Below are positions 11,869 through 24,002 of a stretch of DNA of 64,000 nucleotides, one piece after another. The notes under the pieces are model-generated. The model had not been told where the DNA came from and did no database searches. It saw only the letters and a list, made by a program, of their open reading frames with translations. The translations under genes and the position numbers were made by a program. The stretch comes from Saksenaea vasiformis B4078 (lineage: Eukaryota; Mucoromycota; Mucoromycetes; Mucorales; Saksenaeaceae): assembly GCA_000697055.1 (NCBI GenBank), contig JNDT01002218.1, positions 1-64,000 on the forward strand. Direction: 5' to 3'. The stretch's first letter is position 1, and each line of letters opens with the position of its first letter.

Positions 11869-12250
11869 GTTACAGTCCAACTTTGCTTCCAAGGATCTTT
11901 CTCTTCATCAAATGATTTTTTATGGAAAATGCCCACGGAAGTATCTGCAAAAAGGACGCGTTTAAGTAATAAACTTTTGACCTCAATGCTTGAGTTACAG
12001 GTAATTGCCCTTCCGGGTCCTGCACCTGAAAAGATGTTGTAATTACAGAAGTTGACAAAAGCTGAACTGTGGTTGGCTTACCGACTTCTCAGGCTATGTT
12101 TGTATTTCATTTCTTGGCAAAGAAAACCGCGACACAAGACATTACTTGGGCAAGCTGCAGTAAGTCCAAGAGGAAACCCCCTGACGTCTGATTGCTACTG
12201 CACCAATTACTGAGCCATTGCTCAATGTGTTTGCTTTTGACAGACATACG
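11869..12250 (-). other. Possible unrecognised exons on the minus strand
   Basis: Two coding-like pieces in splice context. A frame with KSKHIEQWLSNW and LLDLLQLAQ ends at a GTAATG donor (exon edge 12146). A frame with VQDPEGQLPVTQALR follows a TTTTCAG acceptor (edge 12025). The first piece has no clear upstream exon and no family was recognised. It could be a small gene or a relic. Confidence 0.25.
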
Positions 12251-12259
12251 CTTGTGCGT

Positions 12260-13172
12260 ATGGAAGCGTTATACTCATTCTGCCATGCAAACATGCGGTC
12301 AAGGAAACAGTAACAGGTAAGTATTGAGAAATTTACTTTCCATAAATAAATGTCCATATAAAAAATGTGCCATTGAATTAATACTATACTGGACAGGAAA
12401 TGACGGTTTTCACCGTCCCCACCATCCTCAGACCCAAAATGCGTTTAGGTAAACGGTAACTCAGTTATCATGATGCATCTGAACAGTCCTTGCTCAAGTG
12501 GACTCGATGGCCAAAAAGAGAGAAGGAAAGAAGAAAGTGATGGATTCACTCAACGTTGCAGAAAAGATTCGATCAACTGGAGAGCCTGTATCAAAAGAAT
12601 AATCAAATCTGAGAAAACGTACGGATAGGAATGTGAAAGACATGAAGAGAAAGTAGATCCAAATGAAGTTATCTATCGCAGCAGATTTGAAAGGTAAATG
12701 TGACACCCTGGAGCTTCGCACGCGCAGGTGACTTTAGATGGTTCGAACAACAGCTGCCATTGAGTATTACTCGATATGTGGCTTTAATCGTCGCAAACAG
12801 AGCCACAAGTAGAATGTCAATGCCACACTGGGGACGGAAGAAATGCATTAGCAAGGTGCTGTTTCTGAAAACGACCGATATGCAAAGCTGCAGCATGTTA
12901 TCACTGGAATTCAAAGAAGGTCATCAGTCGCATAAAGTTCCCGTCTCTAATAGAATGCGACTGTGTGAGACTCTTTACCTAAAACAATACATCTCATCCT
13001 ATTTGCGCTATGCAGGGCTATCCATTGCATTACTGTCAATGCACGGATGAATTATAGTTCCTGAGGGCACTTCTCTGTTAAAGTAATGTAGGGTAACTTG
13101 TATTTGTATGAATTGAATGTATAATCGTTATAAGAAGGGAAACTGCATAAAGATGCATCTTATGAAAGATGA
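12260..13172. other. Intergenic region, no recognisable gene
   Basis: The 116-residue frame at 12700-13050 (+) has no recognisable motif and overlaps a frame of similar quality on the other strand, so neither is called. The rest is unremarkable. Confidence 0.35.
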
Positions 13173-13304
13173 GGGCTTGTTGCGACCTACGAGATTTATG
13201 GGTCTCCTTTGGACCATGACAGACGCAGCAAAGAGGCGTTGACGCTTTGGTCATTGACTACAGGACAACGTAATGATATTGCCTCTCAAGCCAACGTCGC
13301 ATAG
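13173..13304 (+). pseudogene. Possible tyrosine-recombinase (Crypton-like) fragment
   Basis: A 43-codon frame ending in TAG carries RSKEALTLWSLTTGQRNDIA, which resembles the box-I region of tyrosine recombinases (an R within a TGxR-type context) found in Crypton-like elements. No box-II HxxR...Y part was found downstream, so this would be a relic. The short motif keeps confidence low. Confidence 0.3.
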
Positions 13305-13701
13305 TTTACGCATCCTGGAAAATAGGAAAATGACGCTTGACATGGGTATATCACATTGATTCTACATATCGTAAGAAACAATCCAACGGTATATGCTGGG
13401 TTATCCTTCCTAGTGTATCATATACAAGCAGTAAGCAATATTGTCAAAAAAGAAAAGAAAAACGAAGACCTCTTGATGTAAACGAATATCGTAACTACAA
13501 AGCTAAGAAGAGGAAGTCATCGCGCAGTTGATACGTGACGCAAAGGCAAAAAAGTCGTTCATGTGCTAGACCTTAATTGGATCTCGCAACCATTTTATGG
13601 TATGATGGTAATATATATACAAAACGATTTACAAAGAAAACGAATATCTGAAGTTGATAAGGGGAAAGCGGAAAAAGAAGAGGTTAACGTAAAAGGGACC
13701 T

Positions 13702-14626
13702 TTAGCACGATGGAACAACTACAGCTTGTTCTTGGTTTGATGTGTTGTTCTTTCTTTCCAGTTTCTGCTGCTCCTTCAGGCGTTTGGCCCTCATGAAAGC
13801 TGCGCGCATCTGGAAATAGTCTTTGTGCAAACCACACTCGGTTTTCTGAGAATTAGCCCAGCGACCGCTACGTTCGTCGCCATCGCTTGCTGGACGTTTA
13901 GTCGAGTGCCAGTCACCAATGGAGCGATAACCTTGGTCGATCAAAGCGTTGTATGGAACTTCGTTGGCGCGGATATAGGTCCAGACTTGTTGGAAATCCC
14001 ATGCAGCAAGGGGATTCAGTTTAATAAGACCTGTGTTGTCCACTTCTAGCACAGCAACAGTTTCGCGATCCTTCTGACTGCGTCTGCGGCCGGTAATCAC
14101 TGAGCGAACTTGAAGCTCGTCGTAGGCACGTCGAGCAGGTTCAACTTTGACCAGGTAGTCGTACATATCTTCATCTGTCTCCCACAGCTTCGCGCCATGT
14201 TCTTGCTCGAATTGCGCGACAGTATCACAGTCCAAAGGCTTGTACACCTTAAGTGGAACTTCATAGGTGTCTTGGCAGCGTTGAGCCAAATCCAGAGTTT
14301 CCTCAAAGTGATACAGTGTATCCAGAAAAATGAGCGGCACCAACTGTGGCTGGTTACGTTCAATACTGATCTTGTTGATCAAATCCATAGCAACAAGCCC
14401 TAGTAAGTAGAAGCACATAGTTAAGTTCCTTGCTATGCTCTTTATCCCTATTCAACGAACCTGTCAGACCGAAGGCCGTGGTCTGATACAAGTTTGGTAG
14501 ATTATCAATGGCCCATTCAAGGATCTCCCTAGCCGATAGGGTAGCCAAGTACTCGTTTACATGGGTCAAAGTCTCAGGAGTCAAATCGGAACCGGCTTTA
14601 ATGGAGATATTGGTACTGACTGGCAT
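13702..14626 (-). CDS. MET16: Phosphoadenylyl-sulfate (PAPS) reductase
   Basis: Two exons (14461-14626 and 13702-14399), 287 aa. PAPS reductase reduces 3'-phosphoadenylyl sulfate to sulfite with thioredoxin as electron donor in cytosolic sulfate assimilation. Visible family features are FLDTLYHF, KVEPARRAYDEL, TGRRRSQ and the C-terminal catalytic ECGLH motif (cysteine near residue 244). A basic, Q/N-rich tail follows. The stop of an unrecognised minus-strand gene lies only 100 bp upstream of this start, leaving a very short promoter unless regulatory DNA lies within that gene. MET16 is used because it is the yeast name for this function. Confidence 0.95.
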
Positions 14627-14725
14627 GGTGACTATTTTTTTATTGCAAAAGGTCCTTTAATGAAAAGGAAGAAGAAGAATTCGTTTGGACGTAGATATTT
14701 TATAGCCAGGATGGCGTGCTCGAAG

Positions 14726-15474
14726 TTAGGGAAGCGTCGTTTCCAAATATGGTGAAAGAATCACGGAGATGGGTTGATCTGGCCAATGGTGTCCATATGA
14801 AATGGCGAAATTCATGACGCCATTCTCGTCAACGGAGTAGACCGATAAGCCCGCCAGATGAAGCTGAGTCAAATCAAGATAAGGCGTGCGTTTCATTGGA
14901 TCTAGACGGATTATTAATCGTACACCATGTAACTCCAGGAAATGATCATTGATCTGGCAAAACGTACAGGAGCCATCAAAGAGCCTTAAATGGTGTGGGA
15001 ATTAGGCTTTATCTTATTTTATTCTATTTTGCCTGCTGGAGATCGTTGTCAGATACTCACAGTCGTTTCTACGAAGCTATAAGGCATCAGATTTGATCCG
15101 CAGTCTCTCATGGAATCTGTGCTGCTAGTGATCTTGTTTGCACCATATAGTTCCTGGATTGGATCCGTCAATTACTCCCGAGCATGTTATCTTTTACCAA
15201 TGTGCTAGGTTACAATTTAATAGCGAACACCCACATCAAGGATTGTGTGACAGCTTGTGGCGGTACGAATCAAAAGGTTACGAAGTCCTGGTTAAACCAT
15301 AAAGCAAGGTTATCTATATCCAAGTCAAGTAAATGGCAGCGCGTGCCGTCTATGTCTTGGCCTTGTGTATCGAAGCCTGGTCAACGTACCTCTTAACTTG
15401 GTTGAACAGGAATTCATAATACCGCGCTGAATAAGCATGGCCATCACGTCAGGTAATTGGATGAGGCGTATTTC
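14726..15474 (-). CDS. Unrecognised spliced gene, C-terminal four exons
   Basis: Four exons in consistent phase: 15390-15474, 15282-15361, 15061-15153 and 14726-14953 (stop TAA), encoding at least 161 residues, from EIRLIQLPDVM to SPYLETTLP. Every junction has GT-AG ends: donors GTACGT, GTAACC and GTGAGT; acceptors ACACAAG, CCAATCCAG and TTTTGCCAG. Upstream coding-like pieces at about 15.61-15.77 kb (SAYQYELLSWKHRDFCRVLY) and about 15.84-16.06 kb (a start-like MSDLLHLLG and a Cys/His-rich SQCHDC segment) may be earlier exons, but I could not join them with certainty. No family was recognised and the 5' end is undefined. Confidence 0.6.
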
Positions 15475-16256
15475 CTAAAAGTGGAAACACAAGCCCGGGG
15501 TAAAGTCGGTACTATGACCAGTTTCTCTTCTTTTGTATAAACATCAAAAATGGAGAGTTAAGGCATGTACAGCTGTACACAGACACCATATTTTAATAGC
15601 TAATAGGATAACCTTCGGCCCTCGGATAGGAGGTTCTCTGGTACAAGGTTCTGATTTCTGTTTCCCATGTGATCCACGTATAGGACACGACAGAAATCCC
15701 TGTGCTTCCATGACAGTAGCTCATATTGGTAGGCAGAATCAAACAGAGGTTCTGTCGCTAAAACGGAACGAAGAAATGATAAAGTGTGGCTCAAGTTTTG
15801 ATAACAGAGGAGCACGTGTACATGAACACAAAGTGCACACACTGTGCTCGGTCCTGGCGTACACAGCGGTGCAGTCGTGACATTGGCTCCTAATGTTTTT
15901 TTTTTGAAGCAGCGTTCAAGAGACAGTGATCGGAGATTTGAATTACTTCATGCAGCTTCCAAGACGCTCTTCTTCGTAGTAAGACATAGCGCATGTGAAT
16001 AGTGTGGCAAACGGGGTGCTACCGGTTGACAGCCGTGTTCCTAAGAGATGTAACAAATCGGACATGGATAATACATTTGCACCGGCGGTAGCAGTCGCCT
16101 CAGTACATTTTCTTTAGGGAGACCACTTTTGTGAAGACATCGAGACTGCGTGTCAAAACTTCCCAAGCCATGAAGCTAGGGTGGTGAGGTAAACAAAAAC
16201 GTTTTAATTTTCACACGACCGCTGTTTCAGCCTGCCACGACGTTGTTTGTACCAAT

Positions 16257-18062
16257 ATGGACGATGGCAATGAAAATGGCTACATGCCAGTCGAAGCTAT
16301 GGATTTGGACGATGGCAATGAAGATGACGACATCGAAGCTATGAATACGGATGACGATCGTGCCGATAGTTATGAGCAGAGGAGGAGAGGGGAGATTTAT
16401 TACCACGTAACAAATAGAAATGAACCAGAGAACGCTGCCTCGGAACTATCAGATTCTTCTCCCCGTGAGCCTGATGAGCATGCCGCCTTGATTGCGCGCC
16501 TTCCATCAATGACTGCCATGAGGGAGACCCGTCGTCGGTTGTCATGCTGGCGTCAATATGCTAGTTTTTGGGTGAAGAGCAGAGGTTGGCCCAGACTGCT
16601 GCGCCATTCTCGTACAACCGTGCACCACCATCAATCCGCAAATGCGTTGTGCTTAGTACCGTCTGAATATGGTGCTTCAGACAAGCTGTATGCCATCCAC
16701 AGGTCGAATATTGTCGAGTGTGGCCGGAACTCAGACCAGCAGTCGACTACAGAAGAAGGCATGGACGCATCAGCGTTTTTACCCTACGTAAAAACAGCTC
16801 AGAGAGGAGCATCCAACTCGCCTAGAATCATACTTCGTTTAAGATACGAAGCACAAGCTTTAGAACGAAAATATGGGTACATGGCTGTAGGGCCTGTGTA
16901 TGGTAATCTGTCGCTACTCTGTTGCGCATATAGCGACCATCTTGTTGAGATAGCACCGAGTTTCCCAGGAGGCTTTGGAATGGTCAATGCTATTCAGATC
17001 TCGCGACTCGAAAGGCTGTGCTACAACAGCGCTGAAATCGAACATGTTCACGTCATGACAACTTCGAACAACGAGAGGGGTGTGTTCATTTTTATTTTAC
17101 CTCAGCACAACCAGTGTGGCTGTTCCATTGACTGCTATCAACATCTTACCTATAGAGGCAGTGCGATCAATGACGCCAAAATTAGCCCAGACGGGCGTTG
17201 GTTGATAGCTGTAGCTGATGAGCCATTTGTATTTCTCCATGCTGTCACCTTCGATGATCAGGGTCCACTACGCGTTGAAACATATACCAAATTGCCGGTC
17301 CCTGTTGACCTACTTGGAGGATCTGAGTCGTACTCGTCACAGTATGTAGCATGGAACAAATCATCGAGCTATTTTGCGCATACTTCGGATACCCACAATC
17401 AAGTGTTTGTCTGGAGGGTTGCCACTCAAGAACCCTTGTACGTTATCGACGCAGGATATCCCACATTTGCCATCGAATTCCATCCAACGCTAGATGGTGT
17501 GCTGGCGTTTTCTCTTCGCCATGGATTCTTTCAAACAGTCAACTTGGAGGAGGCAATCGATTCTGCGGACGGTTCGGGAATCAAGAGCATCTTTGACTTC
17601 GATAAACAACTACTTTTCAGCCGGGGGCACACATGTAACAGCAAGTGTGTCCAAAGTGATATAGCAGCTGGCCGTTGTGCAGCATACCATACGAAAAGCT
17701 TGATTGCACGTCAAGAAATAACGTTGGTGTCACATCGCACCGTAGGAAGCACAGTGTTGCGTAAGTTATCCACAATCTCTGGACTGCGGTGGTCGAGTGA
17801 CGGACGCTATCTTTACATTGCAACGTTACGACGAGTACTTGTCTATCGGTTTGCTCCTCTGCAGGAGCCAGACTCACTATTACTTAGTGCAGGGCGGCAA
17901 ATGAGGGAGATACTTAGACGTCGAATGAAGGAAGACCCATCTTCTGATGATGTGAAATCTCAACAGTGGTTGGAAACGTGGGACCGTCTGCCTGTCCACT
18001 TGCAAGAAAAAATATCAAGTAGTGTGTTACAAACGGCGGACCGTCATCATCCTGCTGCATAG
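16257..18062 (+). CDS. WD40-repeat-like protein with a DUF2415-like motif
   Basis: Intronless, 601 aa. The N-terminal 60 residues are acidic and low-complexity, with duplicated DLDDGNE/NTDDDR blocks. The rest has weak WD40 blades, for example KISPDGRWLIAVADEP (about residue 312) and GLRWSSDGRYLYIATLRRV (about residue 523). The latter fits the short DUF2415 motif of fungal WD40 proteins. Several CxC/CxxxC pairs (QCGCSID, HTCNSKC) may bind metal. The C-terminus is helical and charged. The function of DUF2415 proteins is not established. The gene ends about 140 bp from the convergent KH-domain gene. Confidence 0.6.
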   Translation: MDDGNENGYMPVEAMDLDDGNEDDDIEAMNTDDDRADSYEQRRRGEIYYHVTNRNEPENAASELSDSSPREPDEHAALIARLPSMTAMRETRRRLSCWRQYASFWVKSRGWPRLLRHSRTTVHHHQSANALCLVPSEYGASDKLYAIHRSNIVECGRNSDQQSTTEEGMDASAFLPYVKTAQRGASNSPRIILRLRYEAQALERKYGYMAVGPVYGNLSLLCCAYSDHLVEIAPSFPGGFGMVNAIQISRLERLCYNSAEIEHVHVMTTSNNERGVFIFILPQHNQCGCSIDCYQHLTYRGSAINDAKISPDGRWLIAVADEPFVFLHAVTFDDQGPLRVETYTKLPVPVDLLGGSESYSSQYVAWNKSSSYFAHTSDTHNQVFVWRVATQEPLYVIDAGYPTFAIEFHPTLDGVLAFSLRHGFFQTVNLEEAIDSADGSGIKSIFDFDKQLLFSRGHTCNSKCVQSDIAAGRCAAYHTKSLIARQEITLVSHRTVGSTVLRKLSTISGLRWSSDGRYLYIATLRRVLVYRFAPLQEPDSLLLSAGRQMREILRRRMKEDPSSDDVKSQQWLETWDRLPVHLQEKISSSVLQTADRHHPAA

Positions 18063-18199
18063 TAGGACAGTCAAAGCACAGCGCACCAAACAATGTCAAC
18101 CATTCTTTTTTTTTCTTTCATGTACAAAAAGAAGAGAAGAAAAAGCAACGATAGCGTCATGCTAGAGAACAAAAGAAGAAAAATGGTACAATGTGTTTT

Positions 18200-21180
18200 T
18201 TAATTTTCTGTTTCGGGTGCATTGGTAACTTCGTCATTTCCGTCCGCCTTGGGAGCCGAAGTGGCCTCATCTGATTGAGGAGCACCTTCAGCATGCTCGC
18301 TACTTTGGTTTTCTTGCGGCGGTTGTTGCTGCTGATTGGGATCGTACGCAGCATACTGGCCTCCATAGTATTGTTGGTACCATTGATAGTAAGCTTCCTG
18401 GCTCCATTGCGATTGGTCGCCATAATATTGAGCATAATACGCTTCTGCTTGATTGTCTTTAGGAGCAGATGCATCTGCTGGCGCAGCCCCTTCATTGGTA
18501 GAAGCTGCCTTTATATCAGTAGATGTTGTTGCCTCGGTTGAATCTTTGCTAGCTTCTTGCTCGCCAGACTCCGCGTTGGGAGCTGCAGATGACGCCCCGT
18601 CAGCAGGAGGGTATTGCCCATAGCCACCGTATGCATAGGGGTAACCAGAATACTGATAGTCTTTTTGAAACGAGTAAACCACATGTCACGCACAAATTAT
18701 TGTACACACCTTGTTGGCCAGCAGCCGCAACGTTCGACGTACTCGAGTCTTGACCAGAAGTGGGTGTGGTTTGGCCATACTGCGATTGATTGTAGCCATA
18801 CTGACCACCGTAGTACTGCTGGTATTGCGAATAGTCATAACCAGCGTTGGTATCCGTACCATCCTGGTAACGAGACGAATACCCTTGGCCGTAGCGACCG
18901 CCATACCCGCCGCGGGAATTATAGTCTCTAAGACAAGAGTAAGTAACGATATTCTCATATACAAGACGCGGATTCTTTCAAAAGGTAAACACGACATCCC
19001 CTCCGCGTTGACGATCGCCGCCATATCGTCCTCCACCATAGCCACCACGATTAGCCTGTTACAATCCGAATCATAGGCACACAAGCAAGTAATCACATCA
19101 AAAGAACCCAATAAAAGAAAGACACTGTTAGTACCCGTACCATGGTTGCCTGCACAATTTAACCCTATACAACATCGATCGATCGCTGCAAGAACATGCA
19201 CCCCCACCAAAATGCATGTTCACAGAGATTTTCATCGAGACCTGAAATATCCCATCCACGCACACACAAAAGAAGAAAAAAGAAAAAGAAAAAACCAAAA
19301 AGATCATGTACATTTCCTTCGGCGACCTTCTCCATCACAAGTTGCTTGGCTAACGTAATCGCATCGGCGTTACCTGTAATTGGTTCCAGTTGAAAAGTGA
19401 TCCAGTGCGTAACGCGAGAGAGGGAAATAGAGAAAGAAGAAGCGGCGACAAGAAAGGGAAACCGCCAGAAAACAAGACAATGTTCATGCATATTCAAACA
19501 TACACCGCAAAGAGAGCATCACATCAAACCACCAGTCATCCATGGTAAACCGCATTGGTTTACCACGAAATCAAAATGGAAAGTCGTATGATCGTCCCTC
19601 GACTTACCGAAAATATTAATTGTCCTCTCATTTGCATCCGCCCCGACATTAGTGTCAACCTTGATTCTAGCTCCTGATTGATCCTCCAATGCACGTACCG
19701 TCTCGCCACCTAACAAAATGAGTAACCCTGACTTTGCTTTTGTCCGGGGTTAACTTTACCTCTACCAATGATAAAGCCCACAGCGCTTCTAGGTACTTTG
19801 ATCGATTCGGAATCTTCATTGAATCTTCCGCGGAAACCGCCACCTCCATATGCACGATCTTGACCAGAAGCGTTTGATCCATAACGATCACCTGGTGCAT
19901 TGGCTCCGGTTCCATAATATTCACCGCTTGGACGAGAACCTCCCTCTGCTTCTTCTTCGTCATCTCGTCCATAAGGACGACGAGGCTCTTCACCAGGATA
20001 ATGTTGCTGGCGGTATGCTGCCCAATCACGACTAGGTGCAACCTATTGTCCATGTATCAATAAATAAAAGCTACATGCTTCCATTGTCTTACTGCTTTGC
20101 CGTCTTCGTTAACGATCTCATCAATGAAAGCTTTTGCACGTTGGATAGCTGCTGTCTCGCCGAGGAGATTGACCGTTCTTTCGTGAGGTCGATCGGTAGA
20201 TGACTCGGGCGTCACTGTGATTTTCGCACCGCTGCGTTCTTCGAGATCGCGGATCGTTTCACCTCCACGTCCTATCACGAGTCCAACCTTTGATGCGGGG
20301 ATAGTCATGGCAAGTCCATTACTACGTGTCATGCTAGATGCACTGGCTGCTCCGGGGATGTCTGGTCTGCCGCCATGTCTTGCCGCTTCTGTAGCACGGG
20401 CGTCGTCGACCACTTGCTGGATCATGTCTCGTGCAATTTTAACCTGATCAGCTTCACCTGTCATGTTGACCCGTCTTTCAACATCGCCCGTGTCTAAAAA
20501 TTCATACATGGATCAACAAAGAGCAGCGTTCGATGGAAACGCATACCAGCTGTGAATTGCACCTTAGCTCCCGACATGCGTTCAATTTTCTTTAGGTTTT
20601 CGCCGCCCTTTCCAATGACCAAACCAACGATATGGTTAGGTACTGCACATTCTTCCTGAATAACGGCACCAGCTGAGCTGGGTCCATAAGCTGACATGGA
20701 TTTTCTTTCATCCGAACCCAGCCCATAGCGTCGGGATTCGTTCCCAGAATTGTCTATTGTAAAACCATCAGATCAGATCTTTTGGATGATCATTCTAATC
20801 TTACAGGGTCGAGAAGATCCTCTGTCATACGCACTTCGTTTGCTCTCGCGATCATCATAGTAAGTATCATGGTAGGATCTTCCACGGTCATCATCTTGTG
20901 CATCATAAGGGTCATCGTGATAACTTCTTTTAGAACCGGCTATATATGCTATTGTGAGAAATATACTGGAAATATTCTTATCTATACCTGACACAGGATA
21001 GCTTGAAGGCACTGCCGCAGGAGGAGCAGGAGCTGCAGCAGCCGACTGTTGCTTCAGTTTTTCAGCAATAGCTCTTGCTTTTGATAATGCATCGTTAAAA
21101 TTAACAGGTGCAGCCGAAGCCGATGTAAGCGAACTAGGAGGAGGTACTGCAGAGTAATCGCCCTTATTTTCGTCTTCCAT
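18200..21180 (-). CDS. KH-domain RNA/ssDNA-binding protein, FUBP/KSRP-like
   Basis: Ten exons: 20988-21180, 20805-20939, 20547-20753, 20093-20493, 19760-20042, 19608-19709, 19312-19373, 18991-19055, 18710-18927 and 18200-18660, about 708 aa. Three KH domains carry the loops GLVIGKGGE, GLVIGRGGE and GFIIGRGGE. An RGG/Arg-rich stretch (NRGGYGGGRYGGDRQ) and a Tyr/Gln-rich C-terminus with AYYAQYYG-type repeats follow, as in far-upstream-element-binding proteins. Such proteins bind single-stranded DNA or mRNA and act in transcription and mRNA turnover or splicing. One junction is uncertain: frame requires the exon ending at 18991 to use a weak GTTTAC donor. Confidence 0.88.
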
Positions 21181-22017
21181 TATGATCGTCTTTTTTGTCT
21201 CGTTTTAGAGCTGAAAAAAGTTGCAGGCAGCAAAGCAAACTTGTGACTTTTCAATTTTCTCGTGCGATCAGTGCACGAAACTGCGCCCACCTTATTTGCA
21301 GGTTTTTTACTGCCAGCATTTGGAACAATACAGGATTTCTTGCGTCAGTTTTAGATTATTTAGGCCTTAGCTCCAAATAAACTTTAAGCTAGAAAGTAGA
21401 TGTTTGTGTTTCAACTGAGAGTGCACTGTCCTAATATCCAATTGCAAAAGAAAAAAAGGGACTTCGAAGTGTCCCCAAACCGTATTCGAAGTTCATCTCG
21501 GACAGAGTAAGTGTCAAAGTTTATCTGAATTATGTTTATACATAATACGTAGCTGCAACTACATACTAGTACACTGTTGTTATTAGGACGCATGTCCCTG
21601 CACTTTCCACCTTCCTGAGGGTTCTAGAAGAAGGATCGACTTGTCCAATAGAACGCTTCCTTTCTTTGAGCAGATTGACACTTGCAAAATAGGATATAGC
21701 ACATATAATCTCCGTTAGAACAGTTGGGTGTCGACTGCTTTTACCAAATCAAAAGAAGGAAAAAAGAGATGAACAAGTCCAAGTAAGAGCAATTATTATA
21801 TATATAGATATTATAGAAGGGAATGACACGAAAACTAATTGATACGTTTTGATCGTCTCTGTGAGATGAGGTGTTATACAAGTTGTGCGCTATCAGACAC
21901 ATGTACTGTGAGACATTGTTTTATTGTCGAGGAGAGACACCTCTTCTTGTTTTGCAGTAAAAAACTATTTACATGGTGCCTGGGTTTCAATTCCAGTCGT
22001 CTGATCCCGTGAAGGCA
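21181..22017. other. Intergenic region between the KH-protein start and the thioredoxin-like gene
   Basis: Holds the promoter of the KH-protein gene and the 3' UTR of the next gene. An AT microsatellite (TATATATATAGATATTATA, about 21800-21820) is present. No coding-like frame of note. Confidence 0.5.
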
Positions 22018-22746
22018 CTACAACACAACACTCTGACGTGCGTCGCTTGATGAGGATGCAGAAGGAGATGGATGGCTCTCTTGTAGTTTACCGGAGCCGA
22101 AGACAAAGGGTATGGTAATAAGCATGATCAGGATACTGACTACTCCTGCTACTAATGTCCATGGAGGTACGCGAGATACATACTTTACCGTCATGCCAAT
22201 ATAACCGACCAAAATACCACTATCAATAAAGAATGGTCAGTCGTGCTCAAAAGAATTGGTCCTTGTGCTTACAACAAACCAAAAGGAGACACGAGTGGAT
22301 TGGTAGGCTTAATATCCCGCCAGGTCTGGTATTCCAGTAGATCCGCAAGAGCACGGGTATCGCGTTGATCAATGGTTCGAACTTGGCCATTCTTGATGTG
22401 GACCAACGTAGGCAAGCGCGAAATAAAAAACCTGGCAGCCAAACCAGAGTTAACTTCGGTGTCCACCTGTCCGAACCGTGTGTTGACCGAAGTAGATCGC
22501 ATCAGCCTTTCTGTTTCATAGAATTTTGGCTCGAATCGCTTGCAATAACCGCACCATGTTGCGTGGCTAAGTTGTAAAACATCATTAGCCATCGGTATAA
22601 GTTTCTGAGGCTATTTACAATTCCAAGAGCCACTCGTCATTGCTTTTCATCAGACTGTTGAAATTCTCATCTGTTACTTGGACAACCTGAGCAACGCAGC
22701 AGTAGACTGCAAGAGCTATGCCAACAAGCAGATGGATGAGTTTCAT
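22018..22746 (-). CDS. Transmembrane thioredoxin-like protein (TMX/PDI-related)
   Basis: Three exons (22619-22746, 22273-22566, 22018-22219), 207 aa. An N-terminal signal peptide (about residues 1-20) is followed by one thioredoxin domain with the active site WCGYCK (HATWCGYCK, spanning the first intron). A single membrane segment lies near the C-terminus (WTLVAGVVSILIMLITIPFVF), before a Ser-rich tail. The arrangement matches TMX1-type ER membrane oxidoreductases that act on disulfides of secretory proteins. The catalytic CGYC differs from the CGHC of PDI. Only one thioredoxin domain is present, so a full-length PDI is excluded. Confidence 0.88.
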
Positions 22747-24002
22747 GGTCAAAGCAAAGTAAAAAAAGCCAAAACAAATGCTAGTGACGGGGTTTGATCT
22801 TCAGGATCCTAATATCGTTCAAACAGCATGAACCGATGCTCGGTCGTTAGTCTAAACAGTACAGAAAAGTCATCCTTTTCTGGTAAGCAACTCCTACGGA
22901 ACAATTCTCAAAAGCTTTTATTACTATTAGAACGTATCTCATAGGTGTATGATCAAACTGAGCTCACATGAAGTATCGAGTCAACATATCAATCGTTATG
23001 ACATACGACAACAAGGCTTAATTTCTGAAGTCTTTAACCGTATGGAATGACATAGTGTGGACGAAGAATCAAGAAACGCTCGAACGTTTTGTGAACCGTC
23101 CATGAAAGCTATCAACCTGACAGATTTCTTAACGGACTGTAACAAAGGCGCTCTCTCAGGAAAACGTATTATGCCTCTTAGAGTATCCGGTTCTCTCATT
23201 TGGTACTTTGTTGATGGCATACTGAAAAGGGCGATTTCTCTGACTAAAATATTCAAAGGGAAGCCTATGAAATCGCGTCATCCTGATGAGTCCTGCTCGA
23301 CGGCTAGTTATTTTTTTTTAACTGCCTTCAGCCTGAACTTATCCATGTGGGCTTTGCAGTCTTACTTTCTCGTGCTATTTCAGCTCTGGCACACATTCTG
23401 ATGCCAAAAGTATCATCACAACACGACCCTAACAGCCTTGAGTTTGGAAAATAAAAGAAAGGTTTTTTATTGATGTCGGAGAATAAATCGTATCGAAAAA
23501 GTTTTCTTCTGACGCGAAATGGGACAAGGCTCAGACAGCGTACATCTAGCATCATATTCTTAGGCATAAAGGTGGGTTCACCTCTTAACACAATGGGAAA
23601 GAGGGGCCTCTATGTGACTCCCAGAATAAGCCGAAAGTGTACGTTCGATCATCACAGCCAAAATTTTACCTTCTTGCGAAAGGTAACAGTTCGTATGGCA
23701 AACCAACACTAGCCTTCTTTTATACGAAAATTAAATTTTGACAGTCATGAAAAAAGCCACACTGCGCAAACAAATCAATCTCCGCTTACAGCCTTGCGAA
23801 TTCATTCGGCGTTATTTCCAGCTTTGAGAACCCTTTTTTCAGGAGTCATACCAAATTCCCGGCCAGAAGATCAATAAAGTTTAGGGTAGTCTTGGTGGGT
23901 GCACGGTTGTGCAAGGTATGACTTCTAAGAGGTTTGAAAGAATATGTTCAGACAACTGGGAAGTGGCGCTTACTTAAGGAGCTCTAATTTCTTTTCCACA
24001 TG
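22747..24002. other. Intergenic region, no recognisable gene
   Basis: Frames at 23057-23401 (+), 22996-23256 (-) and 23470-23712 (+) have no motif, no plausible splicing and equally good antisense frames. Probably decayed repeat DNA. Confidence 0.4.

Noticed and set aside
12700..13050. 116-residue plus-strand ORF as a gene
   Set aside because: No recognisable motif, and it overlaps an opposing frame of similar quality.
22365..22577. Plus-strand ORF over the thioredoxin-like gene
   Set aside because: Antisense shadow of exon 2 of the minus-strand gene.
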